64,000 nucleotides of DNA from Agromyces sp. G08B096 (GTDB taxonomy: Bacteria; Actinomycetota; Actinomycetes; Actinomycetales; Microbacteriaceae), in NCBI RefSeq assembly GCF_040267705.1, contig NZ_CP158374.1:1364001-1428000 (forward strand), read 5' to 3'. The notes beneath the pieces were generated by a model that saw nothing but the letters and a program-made list of their open reading frames with translations, had not been told where the DNA came from and made no database searches. This document shows positions 10,320-19,775 of the stretch, in pieces (the first letter of the stretch is position 1; every line of letters begins with the position of its first letter). The position numbers were made by a program, and so were the translations under genes.

Positions 10320-11900
10320 ATGACGAACGACCGCACGACCACGCCCGCCCACGAGACCGCACTCGCGGGCGAGACATCGCCCGCGGAGGCATCCATCACC
10401 CGTGCGCCGCGTCGCGCGTGGGTCGCCCTCGCCGTCCTCATGCTGCCCGTGCTGCTCGTCTCGGTCGACAACACCGTCCTCAGCTTCGCGCTGCCCGAGA
10501 TCGCGCGCGACCTCGGGCCGACGGCGGCCGAGCAGCTCTGGATCATCGACGCCTACCCGCTCGTGCTCGCGGGCCTGCTCGTCGCAATGGGCTCGATCGG
10601 CGACCGCGTCGGTCGCCGGAAGCTCCTGCTCATCGGCTCCATCGGCTTCGCGCTGGTCTCGGTCGCCGCGGCCTTCGCGCCGACCGCGGGACTGCTCATC
10701 GCCGCTCGCGCGGCCCTCGGCTTCTTCGGTGCGATGCTCATGCCTTCGACGCTCTCGCTGCTGCGCAGTGTCTTCCTCGACCGCGAACAGCGCCGGCTCG
10801 CCATCGCGATCTGGGCGACCGGGTTCGCGGCCGGCAGCGCCCTCGGCCCGCTCGTCGGCGGACTGCTGCTCGAGCACTTCGCGTGGGGATCGGTGTTCCT
10901 CCTCGCCGTGCCGGTGCTCGTGCCCCTCGTCGTCCTCCTGCCGCTGCTCGTGCCCGAGAGCCGCGATCCGGCGCCCGGCCCCGTCGACGTGCCGAGCATC
11001 CTGCTCTCGCTCGGCACGATGGTGCCGGTCGTGTACGGCATCAAGTCGCTCGCGACCGAGGGCGTCGCCGGCTTCGGCATCCAGGCGATCGTGCTCGGCG
11101 TGTTCCTCGGCTACCTGTTCGTGCGCCGGCAACTGCGGCGGCCGACGCCCATGCTCGACATGCGGCTGTTCCGGCAGGGCACGTTCGGGGGAGCGGTGCT
11201 GGTGAACCTCTTCTCGGTGATCTCGCTCGTCGGCTTCCTGTACTTCGTCTCGCAGCACCTGCAGCTCATCGCCGGCCTCACGCCGGTGGCGGCGGGCCTC
11301 GCGCTCGCGCCGGGGCTCATCGCGATGATCATCGCCGGCCTCGTCGTCGTGCCGATCGCGCGGCGCGTGCCGAGCCGGGTGCTGGTTCCCGTCGCCCTGA
11401 CGCTCTCCGCCGGCGGGTACCTGCTGGTGGCGTTCACCGCCGGCAGCGAGTCGATCGGCCCGGTCATCGTGGCGTTCGTGCTGCTCGGCGTCGGCATCGG
11501 CGCCGCCGAGACGGTGTCGAACGAGCTCATCCTCTCCAGTGCGCCCGCGGCCAAGGCGGGCGCCGCCTCAGCCGTCTCCGAGACGGCGTACGAGCTCGGC
11601 GCGGTCCTCGGCACGACGGTGCTCGGCAGCATCCTCGCCGCGCACTACGCGTCGGCGCTCGTGGTGCCGAACGGACTCACCGCCGCCCAGGCCGAGGCCG
11701 CCCGCGAGACCCTCGCGGGAGCGATGGCGACCGCCGAGGCGCTCCCGGACACGGTCGCCGCGGCGCTCCAGACCTCCGCCGCCGCCGCATTCGACGGCGG
11801 GGTCGTCGTGACCTCGCTCATCGGCGTCGCGCTGATGGCCGCCGCCGCCCTCGTCGCCGCGCTCACGCTCGGGCGCACGCCGAAGCCCGCGGCCGAATAG
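10320..11900 (+). CDS. MFS drug efflux transporter, DHA2 (14-TM) family
   Basis: A 526-residue inner-membrane proton antiporter of the QacA/LfrA/SmvA type. TM1 carries the DHA2 signature (LMLPVLLVSVDNTVLSFALPE in part: VDNTVLSFALP), followed by the loop motif MGSIGDRVGRRKLLLIG. TM5 holds motif C (GFAAGSALGPLVGG). About fourteen hydrophobic segments can be counted. The divergent TetR gene and intergenic operator predict induction by a cationic or hydrophobic compound. The TAG stop lies within the loop of its terminator. Confidence 0.93.
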   Translation: MTNDRTTTPAHETALAGETSPAEASITRAPRRAWVALAVLMLPVLLVSVDNTVLSFALPEIARDLGPTAAEQLWIIDAYPLVLAGLLVAMGSIGDRVGRRKLLLIGSIGFALVSVAAAFAPTAGLLIAARAALGFFGAMLMPSTLSLLRSVFLDREQRRLAIAIWATGFAAGSALGPLVGGLLLEHFAWGSVFLLAVPVLVPLVVLLPLLVPESRDPAPGPVDVPSILLSLGTMVPVVYGIKSLATEGVAGFGIQAIVLGVFLGYLFVRRQLRRPTPMLDMRLFRQGTFGGAVLVNLFSVISLVGFLYFVSQHLQLIAGLTPVAAGLALAPGLIAMIIAGLVVVPIARRVPSRVLVPVALTLSAGGYLLVAFTAGSESIGPVIVAFVLLGVGIGAAETVSNELILSSAPAAKAGAASAVSETAYELGAVLGTTVLGSILAAHYASALVVPNGLTAAQAEAARETLAGAMATAEALPDTVAAALQTSAAAAFDGGVVVTSLIGVALMAAAALVAALTLGRTPKPAAE

Positions 11901-11910
11901 GCCGCGGGCT
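11884..11910 (+). terminator. Terminator overlapping the MFS stop codon
   Basis: Perfect 11-bp stem AGCCCGCGGCC / GGCCGCGGGCT with loop GAATA. The stop codon TAG (11898-11900) spans the loop and the start of the right arm. The gene downstream is on the opposite strand. Confidence 0.7.
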
Positions 11911-11954
11911 CCCGGGTGCGTCCCCCGCCCCCGTCTGCTCGACGCGTGCGTCCC

Positions 11955-12209
11955 TTAGTACGTCTCGGGCGTCGAGGTCTCGTCGCGGGTCACGCGCTCG
12001 CCCGTCGCCGGGTCGACCGCGGTCCGCGAGGTGCTGATGCTCCGCCGGCGGCGGGCGATCAAGATGATGCCGAGCACGATCACGACCGCGCCGGCGGCCA
12101 TCAGGATGTAGCCGACCATCTGCAGGTCGATCCAGTCGACCGTGACGTTGAGCGCGAATGCGAGGATCGCGCCGATGGCGAAGAGAACGATGCCGAGTCC
12201 GAGACTCAT
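11955..12209 (-). CDS. DUF6458 family small membrane protein
   Basis: An 84-residue protein with two transmembrane helices (about residues 2-21 and 31-52), a basic cytoplasmic stop RRRR, and a hydrophilic C-terminal tail ([17 protein letters not shown]). The start [20 protein letters not shown] and the second helix match the pattern I know for DUF6458, a widespread actinobacterial family of unknown function. A GAAAGGAAGG-type ribosome binding site precedes the ATG. It is divergent from leuB across 119 bases. Confidence 0.8.
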   Translation of the reverse strand: MSLGLGIVLFAIGAILAFALNVTVDWIDLQMVGYILMAAGAVVIVLGIILIARRRRSISTSRTAVDPATGERVTRDETSTPETY

Positions 12210-12295
12210 CTGGCCCTTCCTTTCCCGGCGTGGTCGGGTGCCGCGCCGTGCCCGTGGCCCGTGCCACTGATCGTCACGCTACCCACGCCACGGGC

Positions 12296-12301
12296 TACGC
12301 T
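12296..12301 (+). promoter_or_regulatory. -10 element for leuB
   Basis: TACGCT, followed by a short leader with a GAAGGAG ribosome binding site before the ATG at 12329. No clear -35 is visible. Confidence 0.4.
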
Positions 12302-12328
12302 GGGAGGGCTGGCGCACGAAGGAGAAGC

Positions 12329-13402
12329 ATGGTACGGACGGTCAAGCTCGCGGTCATCCCCGGAGACGGCATCGGCCCCGAGGTCGTCGCAGAGGCGCTG
12401 AAGGCCCTCGACGCCGCGACCGCCGGCACCGACGTGTCGTTCGAGCAGACGCCGTTCTCGCTCGGTGCGGGCCGCTATCTCGAGACCGGCGACGTCCTCA
12501 CCGACGACGACCTCGCCGCGATCGCCTCGCACGACGCGATCCTGCTCGGCGCGGTGGGCGGCGCGCCCGGCGACCCGCGCCTCGCGGGCGCCAACATCGA
12601 GCGGGGCCTGCTGCTGAAGCTCCGCTTCGAGCTCGACCACTACGTGAACCTCCGGCCCACGGTGCTCTACCCCGGCGTCGAAAGCCCCCTCGCGAACCCG
12701 GGCGACGTCGACTTCGTCGTCGTCCGCGAGGGCACCGAGGGGCCCTACGTCGGCAACGGCGGCGCGATCCGCGTCGGCACCCCGCACGAGACGGCCAACG
12801 AGGTGTCGGTGAACACCGCGTACGGCGTCGAACGGGTCGTGCGCTACGCCTTCGCCGAGGCATCCCGACGCCGCAAGAAGCTGACCCTCGTGCACAAGAC
12901 CAACGTGCTCGTCTTCGCGGGCTCCCTCTGGAAGCGCCAGGTCGACGCCGTCGCCGCCGAGTTCCCCGACGTCGCCGTCGACTACCTCCACGTCGACGCC
13001 GCCACGATCTTCCTCGTCACCGATCCTGCTAGATTCGATGTCATCGTCACGGACAACCTCTTCGGCGACATTCTGACCGACCTCGCCGGCGCGATCAGCG
13101 GCGGCATCGGACTCGCAGCCTCGGGCAACATCAACCCCGACGGCCGGTTCCCGAGCATGTTCGAGCCGGTTCACGGTTCCGCACCCGACATCGCCGGGAA
13201 GGGCATCGCCGACCCGACCGCGGCCATCGGCTCGGTCGCGCTCCTGCTCCGCCACCTCGGCGAGACGGATGCCGCGACCCGAGTCGAACGCGCGATCGCG
13301 GCCGACCTCGCCGAGCGCGGCGACGCGCGGCGCACGACCTCCGAGGTCGGCGACGCGATCGCCGGCCGCATCGCCGCCGGCGCCGCGGTGCCCGTGCCCT
13401 AG
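12329..13402 (+). CDS. leuB: 3-Isopropylmalate dehydrogenase
   Basis: NAD-dependent oxidative decarboxylase of leucine synthesis, 357 residues. Visible motifs: the N-terminal [13 protein letters not shown], substrate-binding arginines around [20 protein letters not shown], the [15 protein letters not shown] loop, the catalytic Lys in LVHKTNVL, and the metal/NAD region [13 protein letters not shown] with [16 protein letters not shown] chosen for its GAAGGAG site; the open frame extends upstream without homology. ilvE follows after 41 bases, so leuB-ilvE probably form one operon. Confidence 0.97.
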   Translation: MVRTVKLAVIPGDGIGPEVVAEALKALDAATAGTDVSFEQTPFSLGAGRYLETGDVLTDDDLAAIASHDAILLGAVGGAPGDPRLAGANIERGLLLKLRFELDHYVNLRPTVLYPGVESPLANPGDVDFVVVREGTEGPYVGNGGAIRVGTPHETANEVSVNTAYGVERVVRYAFAEASRRRKKLTLVHKTNVLVFAGSLWKRQVDAVAAEFPDVAVDYLHVDAATIFLVTDPARFDVIVTDNLFGDILTDLAGAISGGIGLAASGNINPDGRFPSMFEPVHGSAPDIAGKGIADPTAAIGSVALLLRHLGETDAATRVERAIAADLAERGDARRTTSEVGDAIAGRIAAGAAVPVP

Positions 13403-13443
13403 ATCCGACGCATCCACACCGCACCTCTGAAAGGGATGGCGAC

Positions 13444-14559
13444 ATGACCATCGACCTTCCGCTCCAGGCCCCGTCCGCCGCAGGCCTGACCTGGAACATC
13501 ACCCGCAACGACGAGGCGAAGTCCGACGCCGAGCGTCAGGCGATCCTCGCCGACCCGGGCTTCGGCAACCACTTCACCGACCACATGGTCGACCTCTGCT
13601 GGTCGGAGAAGGGCGGGTGGCACCGGCCGCGCGTCTCGCCGTACGGGCCGATCCAGCTCGACCCGGCTGCGGCCGTGCTGCACTACGCGCAGGAGATCTT
13701 CGAGGGACTGAAGGCCTACCGGCACGCCGACGGGTCGATCCACACGTTCCGCCCGTACGAGAACGCGGCGCGCATGCAGCGCTCCGCGCACCGCATGGCG
13801 CTGCCCGAGCTGCCGGTCGAGGTCTTCATCGACTCGCTGAAGCAGCTCATCGCGGTCGACGGCGACTGGGTGCCGACGGCAGATGAGACGAGCCTGTACC
13901 TGCGACCGTTCATGTTCGCGAAGGAGGCGTTCCTCGGCGTCCGCCCGGCGAAGAAGGCGGCGTACTACCTCATCGCGAGCCCCGCCGGTGCGTACTTCCC
14001 GGGCGGCGTGCAGCCCGTGAACATCTGGCTCTCGACGAACTACGCCCGAGCCGGCAAGGGCGGTACGGGCGCGGCCAAGACGGGCGGCAACTACGCGTCG
14101 AGCCTGCTGCCGCAGGCCGAAGCGTACGAGAAGGGCTGCCAGCAGGTGCTCTTCCTCGACGAGGGCCGCTACCTCGAGGAGCTCGGCGGCATGAACGTCG
14201 TGCTCGTCCGCAGGGACGGCACCCTGGTCACCCCCGAGTCCGACTCCATCCTCGAAGGCATCACCCTCGCCTCGATCCTGCAGCTGGCCGCCGACCGCGG
14301 GCACCAGGTGGAGCAGCGCCGGGTCACCATCGACGAGTGGCGCGAGGGCGCGGCATCCGGCGACATCATCGGCGCGTTCGCCTGCGGGACCGCCGCCGTG
14401 GTGGTGCCCATCGGGCGGCTCCTCGCCGAGGACTTCGAGATCGTGCACCACGGCCCCGAGTCCGAGGAGCTCGCGCTCTCGCTCCGCAGCGAGCTCACCG
14501 GCATCCAGTACGGCCGCGTCGAGGACCGGCACGGCTGGATGCTGCGCCTCGACGCGTGA
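13444..14559 (+). CDS. ilvE: Branched-chain amino-acid aminotransferase
   Basis: PLP enzyme of fold type IV, 371 residues, for the last transamination step of Leu, Ile and Val synthesis. The PLP lysine is in AKTGGNYASSLLPQ (near residue 218); the family signature EELGGMNVVLV follows. N-terminal segment FTDHMVDLCWSEKGGW is typical of the long actinobacterial form. A GAAAGGG ribosome binding site precedes the ATG. Its stop overlaps the GTG of the acetyltransferase gene (GTGA). Confidence 0.97.
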   Translation: MTIDLPLQAPSAAGLTWNITRNDEAKSDAERQAILADPGFGNHFTDHMVDLCWSEKGGWHRPRVSPYGPIQLDPAAAVLHYAQEIFEGLKAYRHADGSIHTFRPYENAARMQRSAHRMALPELPVEVFIDSLKQLIAVDGDWVPTADETSLYLRPFMFAKEAFLGVRPAKKAAYYLIASPAGAYFPGGVQPVNIWLSTNYARAGKGGTGAAKTGGNYASSLLPQAEAYEKGCQQVLFLDEGRYLEELGGMNVVLVRRDGTLVTPESDSILEGITLASILQLAADRGHQVEQRRVTIDEWREGAASGDIIGAFACGTAAVVVPIGRLLAEDFEIVHHGPESEELALSLRSELTGIQYGRVEDRHGWMLRLDA

Positions 14560-15041
14560 GCACCATCGCTCCCGGCGACGGGGCGGATGCCGCGGCGTCC
14601 GCCGTGCGCATCCGCCCCTTCGCCCTCGCCGACACCGAGACCGTCGTCGCCCTCTGGCGCGCGTGCGGGCTCGTCGTGCCCTGGAACGACCCGTATCTCG
14701 ACATCGAGCGGAAGCTCGCGGTGCAGCCCGAGCTGTTCCTGGTCGCCGAGGCGGCCGGTGGGCAGGGCGGCGTCGTGGGCACGGCGATGGTCGGCTACGA
14801 CGGGCATCGGGGCTGGGTGAACTACCTCGCCGTCGACCCGGGCCTGCGTCGCGGCGGGCTCGGCCGCGTGCTGATGGGCGAAGCCGAGCGCCTGCTGCTC
14901 GAGCGCGGCTGCCCGAAGCTCAACCTCCAGGTGCGCTCGACGAACGAGGAGGTGCTCGAGTTCTACCGCCGCCTCGGCTACGCGCCCGACGCCGCCGTGA
15001 GCCTCGGCAAGCGGCTCATCCCCGACGCGCCCGCGAACTAG
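14556..15041 (+). CDS. GNAT acetyltransferase, YpeA-like
   Basis: A 161-residue N-acetyltransferase. The sequence follows the E. coli YpeA pattern closely: [24 protein letters not shown], then [17 protein letters not shown], the acetyl-CoA loop [24 protein letters not shown], and the ending SLGKRLIPD. The substrate is unknown. The start is GTG at 14556, overlapping the ilvE stop, so it is coupled to ilvE translation. The first 15 residues are a poorly conserved tail. The TAG stop doubles as the next gene's -10. Confidence 0.85.
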   Translation: MSTIAPGDGADAAASAVRIRPFALADTETVVALWRACGLVVPWNDPYLDIERKLAVQPELFLVAEAAGGQGGVVGTAMVGYDGHRGWVNYLAVDPGLRRGGLGRVLMGEAERLLLERGCPKLNLQVRSTNEEVLEFYRRLGYAPDAAVSLGKRLIPDAPAN

Positions 15042-15044
15042 GCT
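15039..15044 (+). promoter_or_regulatory. Leaderless -10 made from the acetyltransferase stop codon
   Basis: TAGGCT starts with the stop codon TAG (15039-15041) and lies 7 bases before the ATG at 15052. There is no ribosome binding site. Confidence 0.5.
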
Positions 15045-15051
15045 GGGCGTC

Positions 15052-15816
15052 ATGAAGGTCGCGCGGTTCAGCCACGGTGAGTCCATCTCGTTCGGGATCA
15101 TCGACGAGGAGGAGCACGACCTCGTCGTGCTGAAGGGCGATCCGCTCTTCGCCGGGTTCGAGACCACGGGCGAGCGGGTGCCGCTCGCCGACGCGAAGCT
15201 GCTGGCCCCCGTCATCCCGCGGTCGAAGGTCGTCGCCGTGGGGCGGAACTACCGCGAGCACGCGGCCGAGTTCGGCAACGAGGCACCGGCCGAGCCGCTG
15301 CTGTTCCTGAAGCCGAACACGTCGGTGGTCGGGCCGGGTGACGCCATCGTGCTGCCGCCGCAGTCCTCGCGCGTCGAGCACGAGGGCGAGCTGGCCGTGA
15401 TCATCGGCCGCATCGCGAAGAACGTGGCCGAGGCCGACGCCGAGGACGTGATCTTCGGCTACACCGTCGCCAACGACGTGACGGCCCGAGACCTGCAGCG
15501 CTCCGACGGGCAGTGGACCCGGGCGAAGGGCTTCGACACGTTCTGCCCGCTCGGCCCGGTCATCGCGACCGACGTCGACTTCCAGTCGGGCACCATCGAG
15601 ACGAGCGTGAACGGCGAGCGCCGGCAGGAGGGCCGCCTGGCAGACATGGTGCACTCCGTGCCGGCCATCATCGCCTACGCGTCCGCCGTGTTCACGCTGC
15701 TGCCCGGCGACGTGATCCTCACGGGCACGCCCGCGGGCGTCGGCCCGCTCGTGGCGGGCGACACCGTCGAGGTCACGGTCTCCGGACTCGGCACGCTGTC
15801 GAACCCCGTGCGCTGA
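15052..15816 (+). CDS. Fumarylacetoacetate hydrolase family protein
   Basis: A 254-residue FAH-fold enzyme. Features visible: [31 protein letters not shown], the metal-ligand region [12 protein letters not shown], and [14 protein letters not shown]; the end has [18 protein letters not shown]. Members of this family are acylpyruvases, oxaloacetate decarboxylases or hydratase/isomerases, so the substrate cannot be assigned. A similar gene is commonly found near gltX or leu genes in actinobacteria. It has a predicted leaderless promoter of its own and converges on the aminotransferase gene with a 6-base gap. Confidence 0.88.
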   Translation: MKVARFSHGESISFGIIDEEEHDLVVLKGDPLFAGFETTGERVPLADAKLLAPVIPRSKVVAVGRNYREHAAEFGNEAPAEPLLFLKPNTSVVGPGDAIVLPPQSSRVEHEGELAVIIGRIAKNVAEADAEDVIFGYTVANDVTARDLQRSDGQWTRAKGFDTFCPLGPVIATDVDFQSGTIETSVNGERRQEGRLADMVHSVPAIIAYASAVFTLLPGDVILTGTPAGVGPLVAGDTVEVTVSGLGTLSNPVR

Positions 15817-15828
15817 CGCGGCTCAGCG
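15811..15828. terminator. Short hairpin holding both convergent stop codons
   Basis: Inverted repeat CGCTGA / TCAGCG with a 6-base loop. The TGA in the left arm is the stop of the FAH gene; the TCA in the right arm is the stop of the opposing aminotransferase. The stem is short, so its strength as a terminator is doubtful. Confidence 0.35.
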
Positions 15829-16854
15829 TCCGAGCGCCGAGGCCGCGAGCTCGACGTCCTCGTCGTCGTTCCAGAGGTGGAACGCCACGCGCGCGCGGCC
15901 GGCGCGCCCCGAGGCGACGAGTCCCGCACCCGTGAGCGCGGCGAGGTCGTCGCCGTCGGCGTCGGGCCAGGTGACGATGGCGCTGTCGGATGCCTCGAGC
16001 CCGAGACGCTCCCGGTGCGCGTTCGCGAGACGCACGTCGTGGTCGCGGACGCCGGCCTGGTCGAGTTCCGCGGCCTGGCGGAGGGCGATCTCCGCGCCCG
16101 CCCACGCGTGCCACGCGGGGGAGACGTCGAAGCGGCCGGCATCGGCGGCGAGGTGCAGGTCGGGGCCGTAGCAGGACGCCCACGGGTCGGCGCCCGAGTA
16201 CCACCCGGCCGTGTGCGGGGTGAGGTCCGCGATCGCGCGGTCGCTGAAGGCCGCGAACGCCGCGCCTCGGGGCGCGGAGAGCCATTTGTAGGCGTGGCAG
16301 ACGAGCACGTCCGCGTCGAGGTCGTCGGTCGGCATCCATCCGGTCGCCTGGGTCGTGTCGAGCAGGAGGAATGCGCCCGCGTCGCGTGCGGCGCGTGAAA
16401 CCGCGGTCGCGTCGGCGACCTCGCCCGTCGCGGACTGCACGAGCGATGCGGAGACGATCGACGTGCCCGGCCCGATCTCGTCCGCGAGCGCATCGAGCGG
16501 CACGTGGCGCACGCGGAGATCGCCGCGCGCGAGGAACGGCGCGACGATCGAGCTGAAGTCGCCGTCGATACAGACGACCTCCGCGCCCGGAGCGGCGGAG
16601 GCGGCGACGAGTCCGGCGAACACCGACACCTGCGAGCCCGTCGCGACGCGCTCGGGCCGGGTGCCGAGGAGGGTGGCGGCGTGGCCTCGGGCGCGCTCGA
16701 CGACGGAGGAATACTCGGCGGCGCTGGCGCGGCCGCCGGCCCACCGCTCGAGGTCGGTCGCGAGGGCCTCGCGCGTCGCCGCGCTCGGGAGGCCCAGCGT
16801 GCAGGCGGCGAGGTAGCCGCGGCCGGAGGCGTACTGCGTGCGAGCGGGGTGCAT
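15823..16854 (-). CDS. Class V aminotransferase-like PLP enzyme
   Basis: A 343-residue PLP-dependent enzyme of the class V aminotransferase/kynureninase group. The PLP lysine is in CHAYKWLSAPRGAAF (near residue 190), and the aspartate that contacts the pyridine nitrogen is in FLLLDTTQATGWMP. It could be a desulfurase-like, kynureninase-like or aminotransferase enzyme; the substrate is unknown. It is divergent from a LysR regulator that shares an 81-bp intergenic region with it, a typical regulator-target pair. Confidence 0.85.
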   Translation of the reverse strand: MHPARTQYASGRGYLAACTLGLPSAATREALATDLERWAGGRASAAEYSSVVERARGHAATLLGTRPERVATGSQVSVFAGLVAASAAPGAEVVCIDGDFSSIVAPFLARGDLRVRHVPLDALADEIGPGTSIVSASLVQSATGEVADATAVSRAARDAGAFLLLDTTQATGWMPTDDLDADVLVCHAYKWLSAPRGAAFAAFSDRAIADLTPHTAGWYSGADPWASCYGPDLHLAADAGRFDVSPAWHAWAGAEIALRQAAELDQAGVRDHDVRLANAHRERLGLEASDSAIVTWPDADGDDLAALTGAGLVASGRAGRARVAFHLWNDDEDVELAASALGR

Positions 16855-16879
16855 GCCTCCAGTCTCGAAGCGCTCGACT

Positions 16880-16905
16880 CATTCGACAACGGCAGGTGTT
16901 CAATG
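16880..16905. promoter_or_regulatory. Candidate LysR binding site
   Basis: Imperfect inverted repeat CATTCGACA ... TGTTCAATG (7 of 9 positions pair) with an 8-base spacer, between the divergent aminotransferase and lysR genes. A TATGAT -10-like word for lysR lies at 16924-16929. Confidence 0.45.
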
Positions 16906-16935
16906 CAAGAGATAGGCAGAGGTTATGATTCGCGC

Positions 16936-17919
16936 ATGACGGATGCCTCCACCGAACGCCTCGCCGCGGCCATCGATCTGCAGACCGTGCGCATCGTGCA
17001 CGCCGTGGCCGAGCACGGCTCGCTCACCGCGGCCGCGACCGCGCTCGGCTATAGCCAGCCGGCCGTGAGCCAGCAGGTGCGCCGGTTCGAGCAGCGCACG
17101 GGCGTGGCCCTCGTGGAGCGTGCGGGGCGGGGCATCCGGCTCACCGAAGCCGGGCGCGTCCTCGCCCGGCACGCGCGCGGCGTCACCACCTCGCTCGAAG
17201 CGGCCGCGGGCGAGCTCGCCGAACTGCAAGGCCTCCGCACCGGGCGTCTCCGGCTCGTGGCCTTCCCGTCGGCATCGCCGACGCTCGTGCCCCGGCTCAT
17301 CGCGACGCTCGGGGCGAGCCATCCCGGTGTGGCGATCACCTACGTCGAGGCGGAGCCCCCCGAGGCGGTCGACGCCGTGCGCCGTAACCGCGCCGACCTC
17401 GCCATCACGTTCAGCTATCCCGGCGACCGCGACGACCCGCACCGGGCGAGCGCGAGGGGGCTCGCCGTGCGCGACTACGGGGCGGAGCCGATCCGCTTGG
17501 TGCTGCCGGCGGGGCATCCGCTCGCCGACCTCGCGGACGTGCCGCTCGAGCGGCTGGCGGCGGAGCCGTGGATCGCGGGATGCCCCCGCTGCCGGGGCCA
17601 TCTGCTGGAGCTCGCCGCTGCCGCGGGCTTCGCGCCGCGCATCGCGTTCGAGACCGACAACTTCGTCGCCGTCGAGGGCATGGTCGCCCAAGGGCTCGGG
17701 GTGGCGCTGCTGCCGGGGCTCGCGCTGCAGGCGACGCCGCGGAACCCGGGCGTCGTGGTGCGCCCGACGGCTCGAGAGGACGTCCGCTCGCTGCACCTCG
17801 TGACCGCGCGAGGGGGCGAGCGCGTGCCCGCCGTCGCCGCCGCACTCGCCGCGCTGACGGCGCTCGCACCCGTCGGCGGGCCCCCGGATCACCTCGGTAG
17901 CATGGACGACGATGTCTGA
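16936..17919 (+). CDS. LysR family transcriptional regulator
   Basis: A 327-residue regulator. The N-terminal winged HTH lies at about residues 14-72: [55 protein letters not shown]. The effector domain has the usual two-lobe periplasmic-binding fold ([35 protein letters not shown]). It is divergent from the aminotransferase gene, the likely target. The ATG was chosen because residues upstream have no HTH homology. Its 3' end overlaps gltX by 8 bases. Confidence 0.92.
   Translation: MTDASTERLAAAIDLQTVRIVHAVAEHGSLTAAATALGYSQPAVSQQVRRFEQRTGVALVERAGRGIRLTEAGRVLARHARGVTTSLEAAAGELAELQGLRTGRLRLVAFPSASPTLVPRLIATLGASHPGVAITYVEAEPPEAVDAVRRNRADLAITFSYPGDRDDPHRASARGLAVRDYGAEPIRLVLPAGHPLADLADVPLERLAAEPWIAGCPRCRGHLLELAAAAGFAPRIAFETDNFVAVEGMVAQGLGVALLPGLALQATPRNPGVVVRPTAREDVRSLHLVTARGGERVPAVAAALAALTALAPVGGPPDHLGSMDDDV
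17898..17903 (+). promoter_or_regulatory. Possible leaderless -10 for gltX, inside lysR
   Basis: TAGCAT lies 8 bases before the gltX ATG, within the last codons of lysR. No ribosome binding site precedes gltX. Confidence 0.4.
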
Positions 17920-19429
17920 CACGGCCCACCCCACGACCACCGCCACCGGAAGCGACATCCGTGTGCGCTTCTGCCCGTCGCCCACCGGCACCCCGCACGT
18001 CGGGCTGGTGCGCACGGCCCTCTTCAACTGGGCGTACGCGCGCCACACGGGCGGCACCTTCGTGTTCCGCATCGAAGACACCGACGCCGCGCGCGACAGC
18101 GAGGAGAGCTACGAGCAGATCCTCGACGCGCTCACCTGGCTCGGCCTCGACTGGGACGAGGGCATCGGCATCGGCGGACCGCACGAACCCTACCGCCAGT
18201 CGCAGCGCGGTGAGATCTACGCCGACGTCATCGCGCGGCTGAAGGCCGCCGGCCACCTCTACGAGAGCTTCTCGACCGCCGAGGAGATCGATGCCCGCAA
18301 CGAGGCCGCGGGCCGGCCCAAGCAGCTCGGCTACGACAACTTCGACCGCGACCTCACCGACGAGCAGCGCGCCGCCTTCCGTGCCGAGGGTCGCGAGCCC
18401 GCGCTGCGGCTCCGGGTGCCCGATGTCGACCTGGGCTTCGACGACCTCGTCCGCGGACGCATCGACTTCCCCGTCGGCTCGACGACCGATTTCGTGCTCG
18501 TGCGCCCGAACGGCGCCCCGCTGTACACGCTCGTGAACCCCGTCGACGACGCGCTCATGGGCATCACGCACGTGCTCCGCGGCGAAGACCTCCTCTCCTC
18601 GACGCCCCGGCAGATCGCGCTGTACCACGCGCTCATCGACATCGGAGTCACCACCTTCGTGCCGCGCTTCGGCCACCTGCCGTACGTCATGGGGGAGGGG
18701 AACAAGAAGCTCTCCAAGCGCGACCCCGAGTCGAACCTGTTCCACCACCGCGACCGCGGCTTCATCCCTGAGGGGCTGCTCAACTACCTCTCCCTCCTCG
18801 GGTGGGGCTTCTCGGCCGACCGCGACGTGTTCAGCCGCGACGAGCTCGTCGCCGCCTTCGACGTGGCGAACGTGAACCCGAACCCCGCCCGCTTCGACCT
18901 GAAGAAGGCGGAGGCGATCAACGGCGACCACATCCGACTCCTCGACGCGAGCGACTTCGCCGCCCGCACGGTGCCCTACCTCCAGGCCGCCGGCGCCGTG
19001 TCGACCCCGATCACGCCCGCGCAGGAGGCGGTCCTCGCCGAGGCCGCGCCGCTCGTGCAGGAGCGCATCGCGCTGCTCGGCGAGGCGCCCGGCATGCTCG
19101 GCTTCCTGTTCACGGATGCCTCGGGCCTCACCCTCGACGACGACGCCGTCGGCTCGCTGCCCGACAACGCCGGCGAGGTCGTCGCAGCGGCCCGCGAGGC
19201 GCTCGACCGCCTCCCCGCCGAGGCTTGGGCCACTGCCGAGATCGAGGAGGCGCTCCGCGGCGCGCTCGTCGACGGCCTCGGCCTCAAGCCGCGGGTCGCG
19301 TTCGGCCCCGTGCGCGTCGCGATCTCCGGCCGGCGCGTCTCGCCGCCGCTGTTCGAGTCGATGCAGATCCTCGGCAAGGTCGACTCGCTCGCGCGCCTCG
19401 ACGGCCTCGCAGCGCGCCTCGGGCGCTGA
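17912..19429 (+). CDS. gltX: Glutamyl-tRNA synthetase
   Basis: Class I aminoacyl-tRNA synthetase that charges tRNA-Glu (and, in most Gram-positives, tRNA-Gln before amidation). It has 505 residues. The ATP-site motifs are visible: [20 protein letters not shown] (HVGL is the HIGH motif) and [10 protein letters not shown] (KMSKS motif). The start overlaps the last 8 bases of lysR. Genes for tRNA-Gln and tRNA-Glu lie 75 bases and 5.7 kb downstream. Confidence 0.97.
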   Translation: MSDTAHPTTTATGSDIRVRFCPSPTGTPHVGLVRTALFNWAYARHTGGTFVFRIEDTDAARDSEESYEQILDALTWLGLDWDEGIGIGGPHEPYRQSQRGEIYADVIARLKAAGHLYESFSTAEEIDARNEAAGRPKQLGYDNFDRDLTDEQRAAFRAEGREPALRLRVPDVDLGFDDLVRGRIDFPVGSTTDFVLVRPNGAPLYTLVNPVDDALMGITHVLRGEDLLSSTPRQIALYHALIDIGVTTFVPRFGHLPYVMGEGNKKLSKRDPESNLFHHRDRGFIPEGLLNYLSLLGWGFSADRDVFSRDELVAAFDVANVNPNPARFDLKKAEAINGDHIRLLDASDFAARTVPYLQAAGAVSTPITPAQEAVLAEAAPLVQERIALLGEAPGMLGFLFTDASGLTLDDDAVGSLPDNAGEVVAAAREALDRLPAEAWATAEIEEALRGALVDGLGLKPRVAFGPVRVAISGRRVSPPLFESMQILGKVDSLARLDGLAARLGR

Positions 19430-19441
19430 CGGTCGCTCGGT

Positions 19442-19470
19442 TTGGAGGCTGCTCGATCGTCGGCTAGAGT
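19442..19470 (+). promoter_or_regulatory. Promoter of tRNA-Gln
   Basis: TTGGAG, 17-base spacer, TAGAGT, placing the start about 30 bases before the mature tRNA end. Confidence 0.65.
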
Positions 19471-19504
19471 AGCTTCTCGGCCCGAGACCGCGGTTTCAGG
19501 CCAT

Positions 19505-19576
19505 TGGGGTATGGTGTAATTGGCAACACGGCTGATTCTGGTTCAGTTGTTCTTGGTTCGAGTCCAGGTACCCCAG
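19505..19576 (+). tRNA. tRNA-Gln (anticodon CUG)
   Basis: A full cloverleaf folds: acceptor TGGGGTA / TACCCCA, D-stem GTGT/ACAC, anticodon stem GCTGA/TCAGT with loop TTCTGGT (anticodon CTG), T-arm CTTGG-TTCGAGT-CCAGG, and discriminator G. CCA is not encoded. It has 72 nucleotides, its own promoter upstream and a terminator downstream. Confidence 0.97.
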
Positions 19577-19584
19577 CGTTGAAG

Positions 19585-19608
19585 AACCCCCGCTCAGGCG
19601 GGGGTTTT
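19585..19608 (+). terminator. Rho-independent terminator of tRNA-Gln
   Basis: 9-bp stem AACCCCCGC / GCGGGGGTT with loop TCAG, running into TTTT. The clearest classical terminator in the window. From here to 19775 I see no further feature. Confidence 0.9.
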
Positions 19609-19775
19609 CGCGTGTCAGGCACCCCACCGCCGGGTCTCAGACGACCCCGGCCTGCACGGGTTGGCTGCGCCCCATCGGGCGGCCGTCCTCCGGTGCCACG
19701 GCCCCGATCGTCACCCTGCGTCGCGCAGGCCCCGCCCGAGTTGCATCCGTCGTCGCCGTTTGTCACGCTGAGGGC

